64,000 nucleotides of DNA from Pseudoluteimonas sp047602125 (GCA_047602125.1 JASGIB010000001.1:2480001-2544000), one strand, 5' to 3'; positions 1-10,548 are shown, counted from the stretch's first letter. Translations and numbers: made by a program. Notes: generated by a model not told the origin, from the sequence alone.

Positions 1-2
1 GC

Positions 3-470
3 GTGTCGAGCACGCGCATCCGCGCCGCGCTCGCCGTCGGAGATTTCGATCTGGCGGAACGCCTGCTTGGCCGGCGTTACGCGATCGGCGGGCACGTGGT
101 GCACGGCAAGCAGCTCGGCCGCACGCTCGGCTTCCCGACCGCCAACCTGCGCTTCGGCGGCAAGCAGCCGGCGCTACGCGGCATCTACGCGACGCTGGTG
201 CACGGCGTCGGTAGCGCGCCGATGCCTTCGGTGTCGAGCTTCGGTACGCGCCCGACCGTGGACGGCGTCGAACCGTTGCTCGAAGCGCATTTGTTCGACT
301 TCGACGGCGACCTCTACGGCCGCCGGATCGAAGTCGAGTTCGTCGCGAAACTGCGCGACGAGGAAAAATTCCCGGACCTGCCTTCGCTGGTCGCGCAGAT
401 GCACCGCGACGAAGCGCAGGCGCGCGCCATCCTCCATCGACAACAAGCCCTTCTGCGAGCCATCGCGTGA
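3..470 (+). CDS. ribF: Bifunctional riboflavin kinase / FAD synthetase, C-terminal part (cut by window edge)
   Basis: This is the C-terminal riboflavin kinase domain of RibF, which phosphorylates riboflavin to FMN; the FAD synthetase half lies before base 1. The motif GRTLGFPTANLRF near residue 40 is the flavin/ATP-binding signature of the riboflavin kinase beta-barrel, followed by GTRPTVDG and the LRDEEKFPDL segment typical of the domain end. The GTG at position 3 is only the first in-frame codon seen, not the real start. The stop overlaps the ileS start (GTGA), so the two are translationally coupled, as in the ribF-ileS-lspA-ispH order common in proteobacteria. Identification is secure. Confidence 0.95.
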   Translation: MSSTRIRAALAVGDFDLAERLLGRRYAIGGHVVHGKQLGRTLGFPTANLRFGGKQPALRGIYATLVHGVGSAPMPSVSSFGTRPTVDGVEPLLEAHLFDFDGDLYGRRIEVEFVAKLRDEEKFPDLPSLVAQMHRDEAQARAILHRQQALLRAIA

Positions 471-3319
471 CCGACAAGCAAGACAATCCCTACAAGGCCA
501 CGATCCTGCTGCCGGAGACCGCGTTCCCGATGCGCGGCGACCTGCCCAAGCGCGAGCCCGACACGCTCGCGCGCTGGGAAGCCGAAGGCCTTTACGCCGG
601 CATCCGCAGCCATGCCGCCGGTCGCCCGCGTTTCGTGCTGCACGACGGCCCGCCGTACGCGAACGGCGCGATCCACCTCGGCCACGCGGTCAACAAGATC
701 CTCAAGGACATCATCGTCAAGTCGAAGACCGTGGCCGGCTTCGATGCGCCCTACGTCCCCGGCTGGGACTGCCATGGCCTGCCGATCGAAATCGCGATCG
801 AGAAGAAGTGGGGCAAGGTCGGGGTCAAGCTCGATGCCGCGGAATTCCGGCAGAAGTGCCGCGAATACGCGACCGAGCAGATCGACGTGCAGCGCCGCGA
901 CTTCAAGCGACTCGGCGTGCTCGGCGACTGGGAAAACCCTTATCGCACGCTGGACTTCAAGTTCGAGGCCGACGAGATCCGCGCGCTGGCCAAGGTGGTG
1001 GAGAACGGCCACCTGCTGCGCGGGGTGAAGCCGGTGTACTGGTGTTTCGATTGCGGTTCCGCGCTGGCGGAAGCCGAAATCGAATACCAGGACAAGGTCT
1101 CGCCGGCGGTCGACGTCGCCTACACGGCGCGCGAGAACAAGAAGATCGCCGCTGCGTTCGGCATTGGCGTGCCGGACGATGTCGAAATCGCGGTGCCGAT
1201 CTGGACCACCACGCCGTGGACCTTGCCGGCTTCGCTGGCGATCTCGCTCGGCCCGGAACTCGATTACGTCCTGGTCGAGGGCCCGGCCAGGGCGGATGGT
1301 TCGCGCCGCTGGCTGGTGCTGGCCGAGGCGTTGGCGGAAAAGGCGCTGAAGCGCTACGGCATCGACGAAGCCGTCGTGCACGGCCGCGTCGCCGGCACGA
1401 AGCTCGAGGGCCTGTTGTTCGCGCATCCCTTCTACGCCGAGCGCGACATCCCGATCCTGCTCGGCGACCACGTCAGCGCCGAGGACGGCACCGGCGCCGT
1501 GCACACCGCGCCCGGGCACGGCCAGGAAGACTTCGTCGTCGGGCAGAAATACGGCCTGGTCGAAAAATATTCCGCGGCGCAGCTCAACCCGGTCGATGGT
1601 CGCGGCATATACCTGCCGAGCACGCCACCTGCGGACGGCGTCGAACTCGCCGGCATGCACGTGTGGAAGGCGAACGACGCGCTGGTCGAGGTGCTGCGCG
1701 CGAATGGCGCGCTGCTCGCGTTCGCGAAACTCACGCACAGCTATCCGCATTGCTGGCGGCACAAGACGCCGGTCGCGTTCCGCGCCACGCCGCAGTGGTT
1801 CATCTCGATGACCCAGGCCAACCTGCGCGAGGACGCACTGGCCGCGATCAAGGGCGTGAAGTGGTTCCCCGAATGGGGCGAAGCGCGCATCGCCGGCATG
1901 GTCGCCGACCGTCCGGACTGGACGATCTCGCGCCAGCGCACCTGGGGCGTGCCGATCGCGCTGTTCGTGCATCGCGAAACCGGCGAACCGCATCCGCGCA
2001 GCGTCGAGCTGATGCGCCAGGTCGCCGATCGCGTGGAGCAGGGCGGAGTCGATGCGTGGTATGCGCTCGATGCGGCCGAACTGCTCGGCGAAGAGGCGGG
2101 GGGCTACGACAAGATCACCGACATCCTCGATGTCTGGTTCGATTCGGGCGTCACCCACGAATGCGTGCTGTTGCCGCGCGGCCTCGGCAAGCCCGCCGAT
2201 TTGTACCTCGAAGGCTCGGACCAGCATCGCGGCTGGTTCCAGAGTTCGCTGCTCACCGGCGTCGCCATCGACAAGGCCGCTCCGTACCGGCAATGCCTGA
2301 CGCACGGCTTCACCGTGGACGAGCACGGCCGCAAGATGTCGAAGTCGCTCGGCAACGGCATCGAGCCGCAGGACATCATGAAGACGCTGGGCGCGGACAT
2401 CCTGCGCCTGTGGATCGCCTCGGCCGATTACAGCAACGAGATGTCGCTGTCGCAGGAGATCCTCAAGCGCAACGCCGATGCCTACCGTCGCATCCGCAAC
2501 ACGGCCCGCTTCCTGCTCGGCAACCTCAATGGTTTCGATCCGGCGAAGGATTTGCTGGCGCTCGACGACATGGTCGCGCTGGACCGCTGGATCGTGCATC
2601 GCGCCTGGCAGGTGCAGGAGGACATCGCGAAGGCCTACGCCGACTACGATTTCGCATCGGTGGTGCAGGCGTTGATGAACTTCTGCAGCGTCGACCTCGG
2701 TTCGCTCTACCTCGACGTGACCAAGGACCGGCTCTACACCATGCGCGAGGATTCTCGCGGCCGCCGCAGCGCGCAGTCGGCGATGTTCCGCATCGCCGAG
2801 GCCTTCGTGCGCTGGATCGCGCCGGTGCTCAGCTTCACCGCCGACGAGATGTGGGCTTTCCTCCCCGGCGAACGCGCAGGCAATGTGCTGTTCACCATGT
2901 GGTACGACGGTCTCGCGCCGCTGGGCGACGATGCCGCGTTGTCGGTGGCGGACATGGATCGCCTGCTCGCATTGCGCGAACAGGTGGCGAAGACGCTGGA
3001 GCCCATGCGCGCCGCGGGCGAGATCGGTGCCGCGCTCGATGCCGAGGTCGCGCTCCACGCGAATGCGGCCGATGCCGCATGGCTGGCGCCGCTCGCCGAC
3101 GAATTGCGCTTCCTGTTCATCAGCGGCGACGTCGCCGTCGCGGCGGATGGCGAGGCGAAGGGCGTGATCGGCGTGTTGGCGCAGCCGACGACGAAGGCGA
3201 AGTGCGTGCGTTGCTGGCACCGCCGCGCCGATGTCGGCTCGGATGCGCGGCATCCGTTGCTGTGCGCGCGCTGCGTATCCAACGTCGAAGGCCCGGGCGA
3301 AGACCGGAGGTGGTTCTGA
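467..3319 (+). CDS. ileS: Isoleucyl-tRNA synthetase
   Basis: A class I aminoacyl-tRNA synthetase that charges tRNA-Ile in the cytoplasm and edits misactivated valine. The 950-aa length is normal for the bacterial enzyme. The HIGH-type motif HLGH is at residues 70-73 inside PYANGAIHLGH, the KMSKS loop is at 623-627, and the editing (CP1) domain lies between them. The C-terminal zinc finger has Cys pairs at about 913/916 and 933/936. The GTG start overlaps the ribF stop by 4 bp and the stop overlaps the lspA ATG by 1 base, so ribF, ileS and lspA form a coupled operon. An exceptionally long reading frame on the opposite strand here is a GC-rich shadow. Confidence 0.98.
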   Translation: MTDKQDNPYKATILLPETAFPMRGDLPKREPDTLARWEAEGLYAGIRSHAAGRPRFVLHDGPPYANGAIHLGHAVNKILKDIIVKSKTVAGFDAPYVPGWDCHGLPIEIAIEKKWGKVGVKLDAAEFRQKCREYATEQIDVQRRDFKRLGVLGDWENPYRTLDFKFEADEIRALAKVVENGHLLRGVKPVYWCFDCGSALAEAEIEYQDKVSPAVDVAYTARENKKIAAAFGIGVPDDVEIAVPIWTTTPWTLPASLAISLGPELDYVLVEGPARADGSRRWLVLAEALAEKALKRYGIDEAVVHGRVAGTKLEGLLFAHPFYAERDIPILLGDHVSAEDGTGAVHTAPGHGQEDFVVGQKYGLVEKYSAAQLNPVDGRGIYLPSTPPADGVELAGMHVWKANDALVEVLRANGALLAFAKLTHSYPHCWRHKTPVAFRATPQWFISMTQANLREDALAAIKGVKWFPEWGEARIAGMVADRPDWTISRQRTWGVPIALFVHRETGEPHPRSVELMRQVADRVEQGGVDAWYALDAAELLGEEAGGYDKITDILDVWFDSGVTHECVLLPRGLGKPADLYLEGSDQHRGWFQSSLLTGVAIDKAAPYRQCLTHGFTVDEHGRKMSKSLGNGIEPQDIMKTLGADILRLWIASADYSNEMSLSQEILKRNADAYRRIRNTARFLLGNLNGFDPAKDLLALDDMVALDRWIVHRAWQVQEDIAKAYADYDFASVVQALMNFCSVDLGSLYLDVTKDRLYTMREDSRGRRSAQSAMFRIAEAFVRWIAPVLSFTADEMWAFLPGERAGNVLFTMWYDGLAPLGDDAALSVADMDRLLALREQVAKTLEPMRAAGEIGAALDAEVALHANAADAAWLAPLADELRFLFISGDVAVAADGEAKGVIGVLAQPTTKAKCVRCWHRRADVGSDARHPLLCARCVSNVEGPGEDRRWF

Positions 3320-3822
3320 TGGCACGCGTGCGCCCGAATGCGCTGGTCTGGCTGCTGGTCTCGGCGCTGGTCATCGCCCTCGACCAGTGGAGCAAGCATT
3401 GGGTCCTCGCCACGTTGCCTGAATTCACGCCGGTCACGGTGATCGACGGCTTCTGGAACTGGTACCGCACCTACAACACCGGCGCGGCCTTCAGTTTCCT
3501 CGCCGACGCCGGCGGCTGGCAGACCTGGTTCTTCACCGCGCTCGCGTTCGCGGTCAGCGCGCTGCTCGGTTTCTGGCTGTCGCGCACCCCGCGCGGCGAC
3601 TGGCGTTCGGCGCTGCCGTTCGCGCTGGTGATCGGCGGCGCGATCGGCAACGTCATCGACCGCCTGCAGCACGGCCACGTGGTCGATTTCATCCAGTGGC
3701 ACTGGAAGGACGCCTACTACTACCCGGCGTTCAACATCGCCGATTCGGCCATCGTCTGCGGTGCGGTGCTGATCGCGTTGTTCAGCATCTTCGCGGGCAA
3801 GAAGATGCAGGCGGCGGGATAA
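3319..3822 (+). CDS. lspA: Lipoprotein signal peptidase (signal peptidase II)
   Basis: An inner-membrane aspartyl protease that cleaves the signal peptide of prolipoproteins after diacylglyceryl modification. It is 167 aa with four predicted transmembrane segments. The two catalytic aspartates fall in NVIDR (D114) and FNIADSA (D142), and the conserved NTGAAFSF segment follows the first loop. The ATG overlaps the ileS stop (TGATG). Substrates in this window include the lipoprotein-type proteins at 11736-13226, 38240-39583 and 52334-54178. The reading frame stays open far upstream inside ileS, but only this start gives the family N-terminus. Confidence 0.97.
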   Translation: MARVRPNALVWLLVSALVIALDQWSKHWVLATLPEFTPVTVIDGFWNWYRTYNTGAAFSFLADAGGWQTWFFTALAFAVSALLGFWLSRTPRGDWRSALPFALVIGGAIGNVIDRLQHGHVVDFIQWHWKDAYYYPAFNIADSAIVCGAVLIALFSIFAGKKMQAAG

Positions 3823-3829
3823 TCCGCGC

Positions 3830-4780
3830 ATGGACATCGTCCTCGCCAATCCACGCGGTTTCTGCGCCGGCGTCGACCGCGCGATCGAGATCGTGAAGCG
3901 CGCGATCGAGACCCTCGGTGCGCCGATCTACGTGCGCCACGAGGTCGTGCACAACAAGTTCGTGGTCGACGACCTGCGCCAGCGCGGCGCGGTGTTCGTC
4001 GAAGAACTGGACGAAATCCCGGACGGCGCGACCGTGATCTTCTCTGCGCACGGCGTATCGCAGGCGGTGCGCGCCGAGGCCGCGCAGCGCGGGTTGAAGG
4101 TGTTCGACGCCACCTGCCCGCTGGTGACCAAGGTGCACCTCGAGGTCGCGCGGCAATGCCGTGCCGGCCGCGACATGGTGCTGATCGGTCACGCCGGTCA
4201 TCCCGAGGTCGAAGGCACCATGGGCCAATGGAATCGCGAGAGCGGCAACGGCCGCATCCACCTCGTCGAGGACATCGACGACGTCGCCACGCTGGTACTC
4301 GCGCAGCCGGAAAACGTCGCCTACACGACCCAGACCACGTTGTCCGTGGACGACACCCGCGACATCATCGCCGCGCTCAGGGCGAAGTTCCCCGCGATCC
4401 AGGGGCCGAAGAACGACGACATCTGCTACGCCACGCAGAACCGCCAGGACGCGGTGCGCGAGCTCACCCAGGAATGCGACCTGGTGCTGGTGGTCGGTTC
4501 GCCCAACAGTTCCAATTCCAACCGCCTGCGCGAACTGGCCGAACGCGAGGGCGTCGAGGCGCACCTGATCGATGGCGCTGGCGAGATCGACCCGGGCTGG
4601 GTCGAAGGCCGCGCCCATGTCGGCGTCACCGCCGGCGCTTCGGCCCCGGACGTGCTGGTGCAGGGCGTGCTGCGGCGCCTGCGCGAACTCGGCGCCGGCT
4701 CGGTCCGCGAACTGCACGGCGAACCCGAGGACATGGTGTTCGCCCTGCCCAAGGAATTGCGGGTCCGGCTGGTGGATTGA
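3830..4780 (+). CDS. ispH: 4-hydroxy-3-methylbut-2-enyl diphosphate reductase
   Basis: The last enzyme of the MEP isoprenoid pathway, an iron-sulfur protein reducing HMBPP to IPP and DMAPP. It has 316 aa, the usual length. The three cluster-binding cysteines are visible: C12 in GFCAGVDRAI, C96 in FDATCPLV and C199 in DDICYATQNRQ. Its ATG is 7 bp behind lspA, consistent with the same operon. The C-terminal GASAPD motif is also present. The organism therefore makes isoprenoids by the MEP route. Confidence 0.97.
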   Translation: MDIVLANPRGFCAGVDRAIEIVKRAIETLGAPIYVRHEVVHNKFVVDDLRQRGAVFVEELDEIPDGATVIFSAHGVSQAVRAEAAQRGLKVFDATCPLVTKVHLEVARQCRAGRDMVLIGHAGHPEVEGTMGQWNRESGNGRIHLVEDIDDVATLVLAQPENVAYTTQTTLSVDDTRDIIAALRAKFPAIQGPKNDDICYATQNRQDAVRELTQECDLVLVVGSPNSSNSNRLRELAEREGVEAHLIDGAGEIDPGWVEGRAHVGVTAGASAPDVLVQGVLRRLRELGAGSVRELHGEPEDMVFALPKELRVRLVD

Positions 4781-4795
4781 GCGCCGCCCAGCGGC

Positions 4796-4801
4796 TAGAA
4801 T
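4796..4801 (+). promoter_or_regulatory. Probable -10 box of the tRNA-Thr promoter
   Basis: TAGAAT lies 10 bases before the mature 5' end of the tRNA, just after the ispH stop. No convincing -35 hexamer is visible at 16-18 bp, so this is a partial promoter call. Confidence 0.4.
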
Positions 4802-4811
4802 TGCCGCCCCT

Positions 4812-4887
4812 GCCGGAATAGCTCAGTTGGTAGAGCGGCGCATTCGTAATGCGTAGGTCGTAGGTTCGAATCCTATTTCCGGCACCA
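4812..4887 (+). tRNA. tRNA-Thr (anticodon CGT)
   Basis: A 76-nt cloverleaf with a 7-bp acceptor stem (GCCGGAA / TTCCGGC), D-arm with AGCTCAGTTGGTAGAGC, and a T-arm loop of TTCGAAT. The anticodon loop TTCGTAA gives CGT, reading ACG threonine codons. The CCA end is encoded (4885-4887). It sits between ispH and a small unknown gene. Confidence 0.95.
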
Positions 4888-4939
4888 AATTTTGGCCATG
4901 GTCCGATCCCGCGGACGCACGTCCAGCTCGAGGAATGCG

Positions 4940-5179
4940 ATGGATCCGATTCCGCTCGAAGATTTGGCGCTGCTCGAAGTATTGCAGCGCATCGATCAAG
5001 GCATGGAACTTTCGGATGCCGATTCCGACATGCACCAGCGCCTGATCGATAGCGGACTCGCGATCGAAGGCGAGGAAGGCCTGCAATTGACGGCGGCCGG
5101 GATCGAGCTGTGCAAGTCGTTGCAGCATCGCGTCGCTGCGGACAACCTGAAGGCCGCCGCCGAGTCGGGGCAAGACTGA
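4940..5179 (+). CDS. Small acidic protein of unknown function
   Basis: A 79-aa cytosolic protein that I do not recognise. The ATG at 4940 is chosen over an in-frame ATG 48 bp upstream because GAGG precedes it at a suitable distance and the residues before it look like read-through. The sequence is acidic and probably all helical, with the segment LIDSGLAIEGEEGLQLTAAGIEL reading like a helix-beta wing of a small winged-helix protein (inferred only). It has no signal peptide or membrane segment. It lies directly after tRNA-Thr and 49 bp before a sugar dehydrogenase gene. Confidence 0.6.
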   Translation: MDPIPLEDLALLEVLQRIDQGMELSDADSDMHQRLIDSGLAIEGEEGLQLTAAGIELCKSLQHRVAADNLKAAAESGQD

Positions 5180-5228
5180 ACCCGTCGAAGCCGCTTCGTG
5201 GCAAGCTTGCCCGCGACGGAGGCGACCG

Positions 5229-6560
5229 ATGGTCCACCTGAAATCGAAGATGTTCGCGCTGCTTGCGGCGCTGTTCGCGTGCGCACTGGCGATTCCCGCA
5301 TCGGCCGCGGATCGGCGCGAGGCCTATGCCGCGCCCGTCGGCACCTGCGATGGCTACCCGCGGCTGTCCATCGGCATGGCCAAGGGCACCTGCGCCGGGC
5401 TGGTCGCTGGGCCGACGCGCACGGACACGACGCGGACCATGCTGTTCCCGCGGGAACTCGTGCAGCTCGACGACACGACGTGGCTCGTGACCGACCTCGG
5501 CGGTTGGGGCACGACCCGCGGCGCGGTGTGGAAGCTGGAAACCAAGCGCGGCGAACCGGCGCGCGTGTCGCGCATGCTCGGCGGTTTGAACCTGCCGCAT
5601 GCGATCGCGATGGGCGCGGACGGCAAGGCCTACGTCGGCGAGATGAGCCGGATCTTCCGCTTCGATCCGCGCGCGGCCGATCCGCAAAAGACCATCGAAA
5701 CCGTGGTCGCCGGTCTTCCCGACAACCGCCTGCACGAGAACCGGCATCCGCTGTCGGCGTTCGCCTTCGCGTCCGATGGCGCGTTGCTGGTCAACATCGG
5801 CGCGCCGTCCGACCAGTGCCTGGACAAACGCGGCAAGCGCCTGGGCGACTCCTGCCCGCAAAGCGAATCCGGCGAACGCGCCGCGAGCATCCGTCGCTAT
5901 GCGCCCGACGGCCACGGCGGCTGGAGCAGGGAGTACACCGTGTGCGCGCGTGGCCTGCGCAATTCGGTGGCGCTGGGTGTGCACCGCAGCGGCACCATCC
6001 TGCAGGGCGAGAACAGCTACGACTTCGATGATGCGTTGCATCCGTTCGACGAAGTGAACCGGATCGAAGCCGGCAGGCATTACGGCTGGCCGTACTGCTA
6101 CGACATCAAATCCGTGACGCCCGGCTGGAAGGCGACCAGCACGATACGATGCGCGTCCTCCGCGCACACGCCGCCGGTCCTGTTGTTGCCGCCGCATTCC
6201 GCGCCGCTGTCGCTGCTCTGGTACGACGGCGCGATGTTCCCGGCGCTGCGCGGCCAGTTGCTGTTGTCGCTGCACGGGTTCCGCGCGACCGGCGGACGCA
6301 TCGTCGCCTACGCCACCGACGAACGCGGTGTTCCGGTCGCGACGAAGGACGCGCGTTACCCGGTGTACGGCGCCGCGCCGCGTGCCTACGGAACGATGCC
6401 GTCGGCGAACGCATTCGAGCTGACCCCGGGCTGGGACAAGGTCGCGGGCAAGCGCCCGCAGGGCTCGCCGGTCGGGCTGGCGGTGGCGCGCGATGGGGCG
6501 ATCTGGACCGCCGACGACCGCGCGGGAATCGTGGTCCGCATTGCGGCGGATCGGTCCTAG
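5229..6560 (+). CDS. Periplasmic PQQ-dependent sugar dehydrogenase-like protein (glucose/sorbosone dehydrogenase family)
   Basis: A 443-aa exported beta-propeller protein. A signal peptide is clear: hydrophobic FALLAALFACALAIPASA, cleaved before ADRR. The body has repeated propeller-type blades, including HAIAMGADGKAYVGEMSRIF, QGENSYDF, EVNRIEAGRHYGWPYC and FELTPGWDK, which match the soluble aldose/sorbosone dehydrogenase family that uses PQQ and calcium. The His in LPHAIAM is in the position of the family's catalytic region, but this assignment is by pattern only. The start has GGAGG six bases upstream. Expected role is periplasmic sugar oxidation; the substrate cannot be read from the sequence. 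Confidence 0.75.
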   Translation: MVHLKSKMFALLAALFACALAIPASAADRREAYAAPVGTCDGYPRLSIGMAKGTCAGLVAGPTRTDTTRTMLFPRELVQLDDTTWLVTDLGGWGTTRGAVWKLETKRGEPARVSRMLGGLNLPHAIAMGADGKAYVGEMSRIFRFDPRAADPQKTIETVVAGLPDNRLHENRHPLSAFAFASDGALLVNIGAPSDQCLDKRGKRLGDSCPQSESGERAASIRRYAPDGHGGWSREYTVCARGLRNSVALGVHRSGTILQGENSYDFDDALHPFDEVNRIEAGRHYGWPYCYDIKSVTPGWKATSTIRCASSAHTPPVLLLPPHSAPLSLLWYDGAMFPALRGQLLLSLHGFRATGGRIVAYATDERGVPVATKDARYPVYGAAPRAYGTMPSANAFELTPGWDKVAGKRPQGSPVGLAVARDGAIWTADDRAGIVVRIAADRS

Positions 6561-6597
6561 GGACTTGAGCGTTCGATTTCGGGTTCGCGAGCGAGCG

Positions 6598-6682
6598 TAG
6601 GATGGGTTGAGCCGAAGGCGATACCCATCGACGGGAGTTGGGCGAATGCAATGGGTGGGTATCGCTGCGCTCAACCCACCCT
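6598..6682 (+). repeat. Pair of inverted REP-like elements (BIME-type)
   Basis: A GTAG-headed imperfect palindrome with core GATGGGTTGAGCC...GATACCCATC (6598-6630) is followed after about 20 bp by a second copy in opposite orientation (about 6650-6682, reverse complement AGGGTGGGTTGAGCGCAGC). This GTAG-head, tail-to-tail layout is that of REP sequences mobilised by RAYT transposases. Related pairs occur at 46284-46361 and 55376-55453. It fills nearly all of the gap before the methyltransferase gene. Confidence 0.7.
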
Positions 6683-6710
6683 GCGGATCCAGTCGATCAT
6701 GGGGGAAAGG

Positions 6711-7514
6711 ATGAAAAACCATCGGACTCCCGATTACGGCCTGGATGCCCCGGTCGCAGTACGCAACATGCTCATGGCCGGGGCGCTGGGAGCCATCTCG
6801 CTGATCACGCGCCTGCTCGGCCTCTGGTCCCGGCAGGATGCCATCGCGGTCGTCGCCCGGCCGCTGATGGTGGCCGGGCTGGCCTTTGGCGCAGTCGCGT
6901 TGTGGATGATCTACGACAGCAAGATCGGAAAGGTACGCGAGCGGGAAACGTACCTGAACAAGATCGACTGGAACGGGCGCGAGCGCGTGCTGGATGTGGG
7001 CTGCGGGCTTGGATTGTTCCTTGTCGGCGCGGCCAGACGGCTCTCAACCGGCCGTGCCGTCGGCATCGACAAGTGGCAGCAGGAAGATCTCAGCGACAAC
7101 CACGCCGCGGGTACGTTGCACAACGCGGAGATCGAAGGCGTCGCGGACAAGATCGAAGTGCTGACCGGTGATGCGCGAACACTTCCCTTCCCCGACTCCA
7201 GCTTCGACGTGGTGCTCTCGAGCATGGCGCTGCACAACATTTACGACGCAGGTGGGCGACAGGCTGCCGTGCGCGAAATCGCGCGAGTGTTGGCGCCTGG
7301 CGGGCGCGTGCTCATCGTCGATATCCGGCACGCGTCGTCATACGCCGCCACATTGCGCGATGCAGGATTCGTGGATGCGCGCTGCGTGCAAGGCGTGTTC
7401 TCGCGCCTGCTGGGGCTGGTCACGTTCGGCTCTCTGGGATGGGGCTACGCGATCGGCAGCAAATCGCTGCGTCCGGCTCACTCGATCTCGCCCACCGCGA
7501 CGCCAGCCCGCTAA
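6711..7514 (+). CDS. Membrane-anchored SAM-dependent methyltransferase
   Basis: A class I methyltransferase of the Methyltransf_11 / UbiE-like type, 267 aa. Two N-terminal hydrophobic segments (about residues 20-40 and 50-75) suggest membrane anchoring with a cytoplasmic catalytic domain. Motif I is VLDVGCGLGLF, followed by the acidic GIDKW at the SAM ribose position, LTGDARTLPF and the post-motif LAPGGRVLIVDI. The ATG at 6711 directly follows a purine-rich GGGGGAAAGG; an alternative ATG is 12 bp upstream. The gene sits just behind a REP pair, so no ordinary promoter is visible. The substrate is unknown. Confidence 0.75.
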   Translation: MKNHRTPDYGLDAPVAVRNMLMAGALGAISLITRLLGLWSRQDAIAVVARPLMVAGLAFGAVALWMIYDSKIGKVRERETYLNKIDWNGRERVLDVGCGLGLFLVGAARRLSTGRAVGIDKWQQEDLSDNHAAGTLHNAEIEGVADKIEVLTGDARTLPFPDSSFDVVLSSMALHNIYDAGGRQAAVREIARVLAPGGRVLIVDIRHASSYAATLRDAGFVDARCVQGVFSRLLGLVTFGSLGWGYAIGSKSLRPAHSISPTATPAR

Positions 7515-7542
7515 AGTGGCGCCATCCACGAGGGAGCGCCGC

Positions 7543-8937
<1,395 letters not shown>

Positions 8938-10527
8938 TCAGTGCCCGCCGCTGGGCGCGCCGCCGCCCATCTTCGCCGCGAACGGCGGCTTCGCCACCCA
9001 GACGAAGGCGATGACGACGAGGAAGATGATCCCGAGCAGGTGGAAGATCTCGTTGAAGCCGATCTGCGCCGCCTGGTTGGCGATCATGCGGTCGAGCACG
9101 AACGCACCCTGCTGCATGTCGCCGTTGCCGAGGCGCGACACCGTCTCGAGCATCGCCGGGTCGGTGCGCGGGATGCTTTCGGTCAGTTGCGCGTGGTGCA
9201 CCGCCGTGCGTTGCGTCCAGCCGTAGGTAGTGAGCGATGCGGCGAAGCTGCCGCCCAGCGTGCGCATGAAGGTCGCGAGGCCGGAACCGGCCGCGATTTC
9301 GTGCGGCTCCAGGTCGGAAAGCAGGATCGTCAGCACCGGCATGAAGAACAGCGCCACGCCGAGCCCCTGGAACAGCTGCACTTCGGCGATGGTGCGGAAG
9401 TCGACATCGAGGTTGAAGCCCGCGCGCATGAAGCTGGTCAGCGCCATCGCCACGAACGCGAGGCTGGCGACCATGCGCAGGTCGAAGCGGGTGGCGTACA
9501 TGCCGACGAACGGCGTCAGCAGCACCGGCAGGATGCCGATCGGCGCGGTGGCGAAACCGGCCCAGATCGCAGTGAAGCCGAGGTTGCGCTGCAACCACAA
9601 GGGCACCAGGATGCCGACGCTGAAGAACGCGGCGTAGGCGACCACCATGGCCGCGGTGCCGGCGCTGAAGTTGCGGTGGCGGAACAGGCGCAGGTTGACG
9701 ATGGGATCGCGGTCGGTGAGTTCCCAGATCACGAAGGTGACGAGCGAGATCGCGGCGACGATGGACAGCACCACGATCGTGGTTGAATGGAACCAGTCCT
9801 CGTCGTTGCCGAGGTCGAGCAGGATCTGCAGCGCGCCGACGCCCAGCACCAGCGTGGCGAGGCCGATGTAATCCATCTTCGGCTTTTCCAGCCGCTCGGG
9901 CCGGCCCTTGAGCTGCGCGCCGACCACCGTGCTGGCGAAGATGCCGATGGGGATGTTGATGAAGAAGATCCATTCCCAGCTGTAGTTGTCGGTGATCCAG
10001 CCGCCGAGGATCGGGCCCGCGATCGGCGCGACCACCGTGACCATCGCCAGCAGCGCGATCGCCTGCCCGCGTTTCTGCGGCGGGTAGATCGACAGCAGCA
10101 GCGCCTGCGTCACCGGGTACATCGGCCCGCACACGAAGCCCTGCAGCGCGCGCGCCAGCACCAGCAGGCCCATGCTGTTGGCGATGCCGCACAGGAACGA
10201 GGCGATCACGAACGCCAGCGTCGACCACATGAACAGCTTGCGTTCGCCGTAGCGGCGCGTCAGCCAGCCGGTCAGCGGCAGCGCGATCGCGTTGCTGACC
10301 GCGAACGAGGTGATGACCCACGTCGCCTGGTTGGCGCTGCCGCCGAGGTTGCCGGAGATGGTCGGCAGCGACACGTTGGCGATGGTGGTGTCCAGCACCT
10401 GCATGAAGCTGGCCAGCGCCAGCCCGAGCGTGGTCAGCGCGCGGTTCGGCGGCGCGAACCCCGGCATGCCCATCGCGCTGTTGGCGGGTGGCGCGGGCGG
10501 CGCCGCGTCGGCGGTGGTTTCGGCCAT
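8938..10527 (-). CDS. emrB: MFS multidrug exporter, DHA2 family, inner-membrane pump of a tripartite system
   Basis: A 529-aa drug/proton antiporter with 14 predicted transmembrane segments. Family motifs are visible: DTTIANVSLPTISG in the first helix (DHA2 motif D1), a GERKLFM-type loop after helix 2, and LQGFVCGPMYPVTQALLLS in helix 4. It is the last gene of the leftward operon marR-nodT-emrA-emrB and starts 21 bp after the emrA stop. With the adaptor and outer-membrane channel it should pump hydrophobic toxic compounds straight out of the cell, as E. coli EmrAB-TolC does. Confidence 0.92.
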   Translation of the reverse strand: MAETTADAAPPAPPANSAMGMPGFAPPNRALTTLGLALASFMQVLDTTIANVSLPTISGNLGGSANQATWVITSFAVSNAIALPLTGWLTRRYGERKLFMWSTLAFVIASFLCGIANSMGLLVLARALQGFVCGPMYPVTQALLLSIYPPQKRGQAIALLAMVTVVAPIAGPILGGWITDNYSWEWIFFINIPIGIFASTVVGAQLKGRPERLEKPKMDYIGLATLVLGVGALQILLDLGNDEDWFHSTTIVVLSIVAAISLVTFVIWELTDRDPIVNLRLFRHRNFSAGTAAMVVAYAAFFSVGILVPLWLQRNLGFTAIWAGFATAPIGILPVLLTPFVGMYATRFDLRMVASLAFVAMALTSFMRAGFNLDVDFRTIAEVQLFQGLGVALFFMPVLTILLSDLEPHEIAAGSGLATFMRTLGGSFAASLTTYGWTQRTAVHHAQLTESIPRTDPAMLETVSRLGNGDMQQGAFVLDRMIANQAAQIGFNEIFHLLGIIFLVVIAFVWVAKPPFAAKMGGGAPSGGH

Positions 10528-10548
10528 CGTGTTCGACTCGGCCCGTGC

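Noticed and set aside
314..3325. A 1003-residue open reading frame on the minus strand inside ileS
   Set aside because: GC-rich genes create long antisense frames. It is low-complexity, Arg/His-rich and has no family motif, while the plus-strand ileS is unambiguous.
4888..4939. Upstream extension of the 79-residue gene to position 4892
   Set aside because: It would start right after the tRNA CCA with no ribosome-binding site; the start at 4940 has GAGG upstream.
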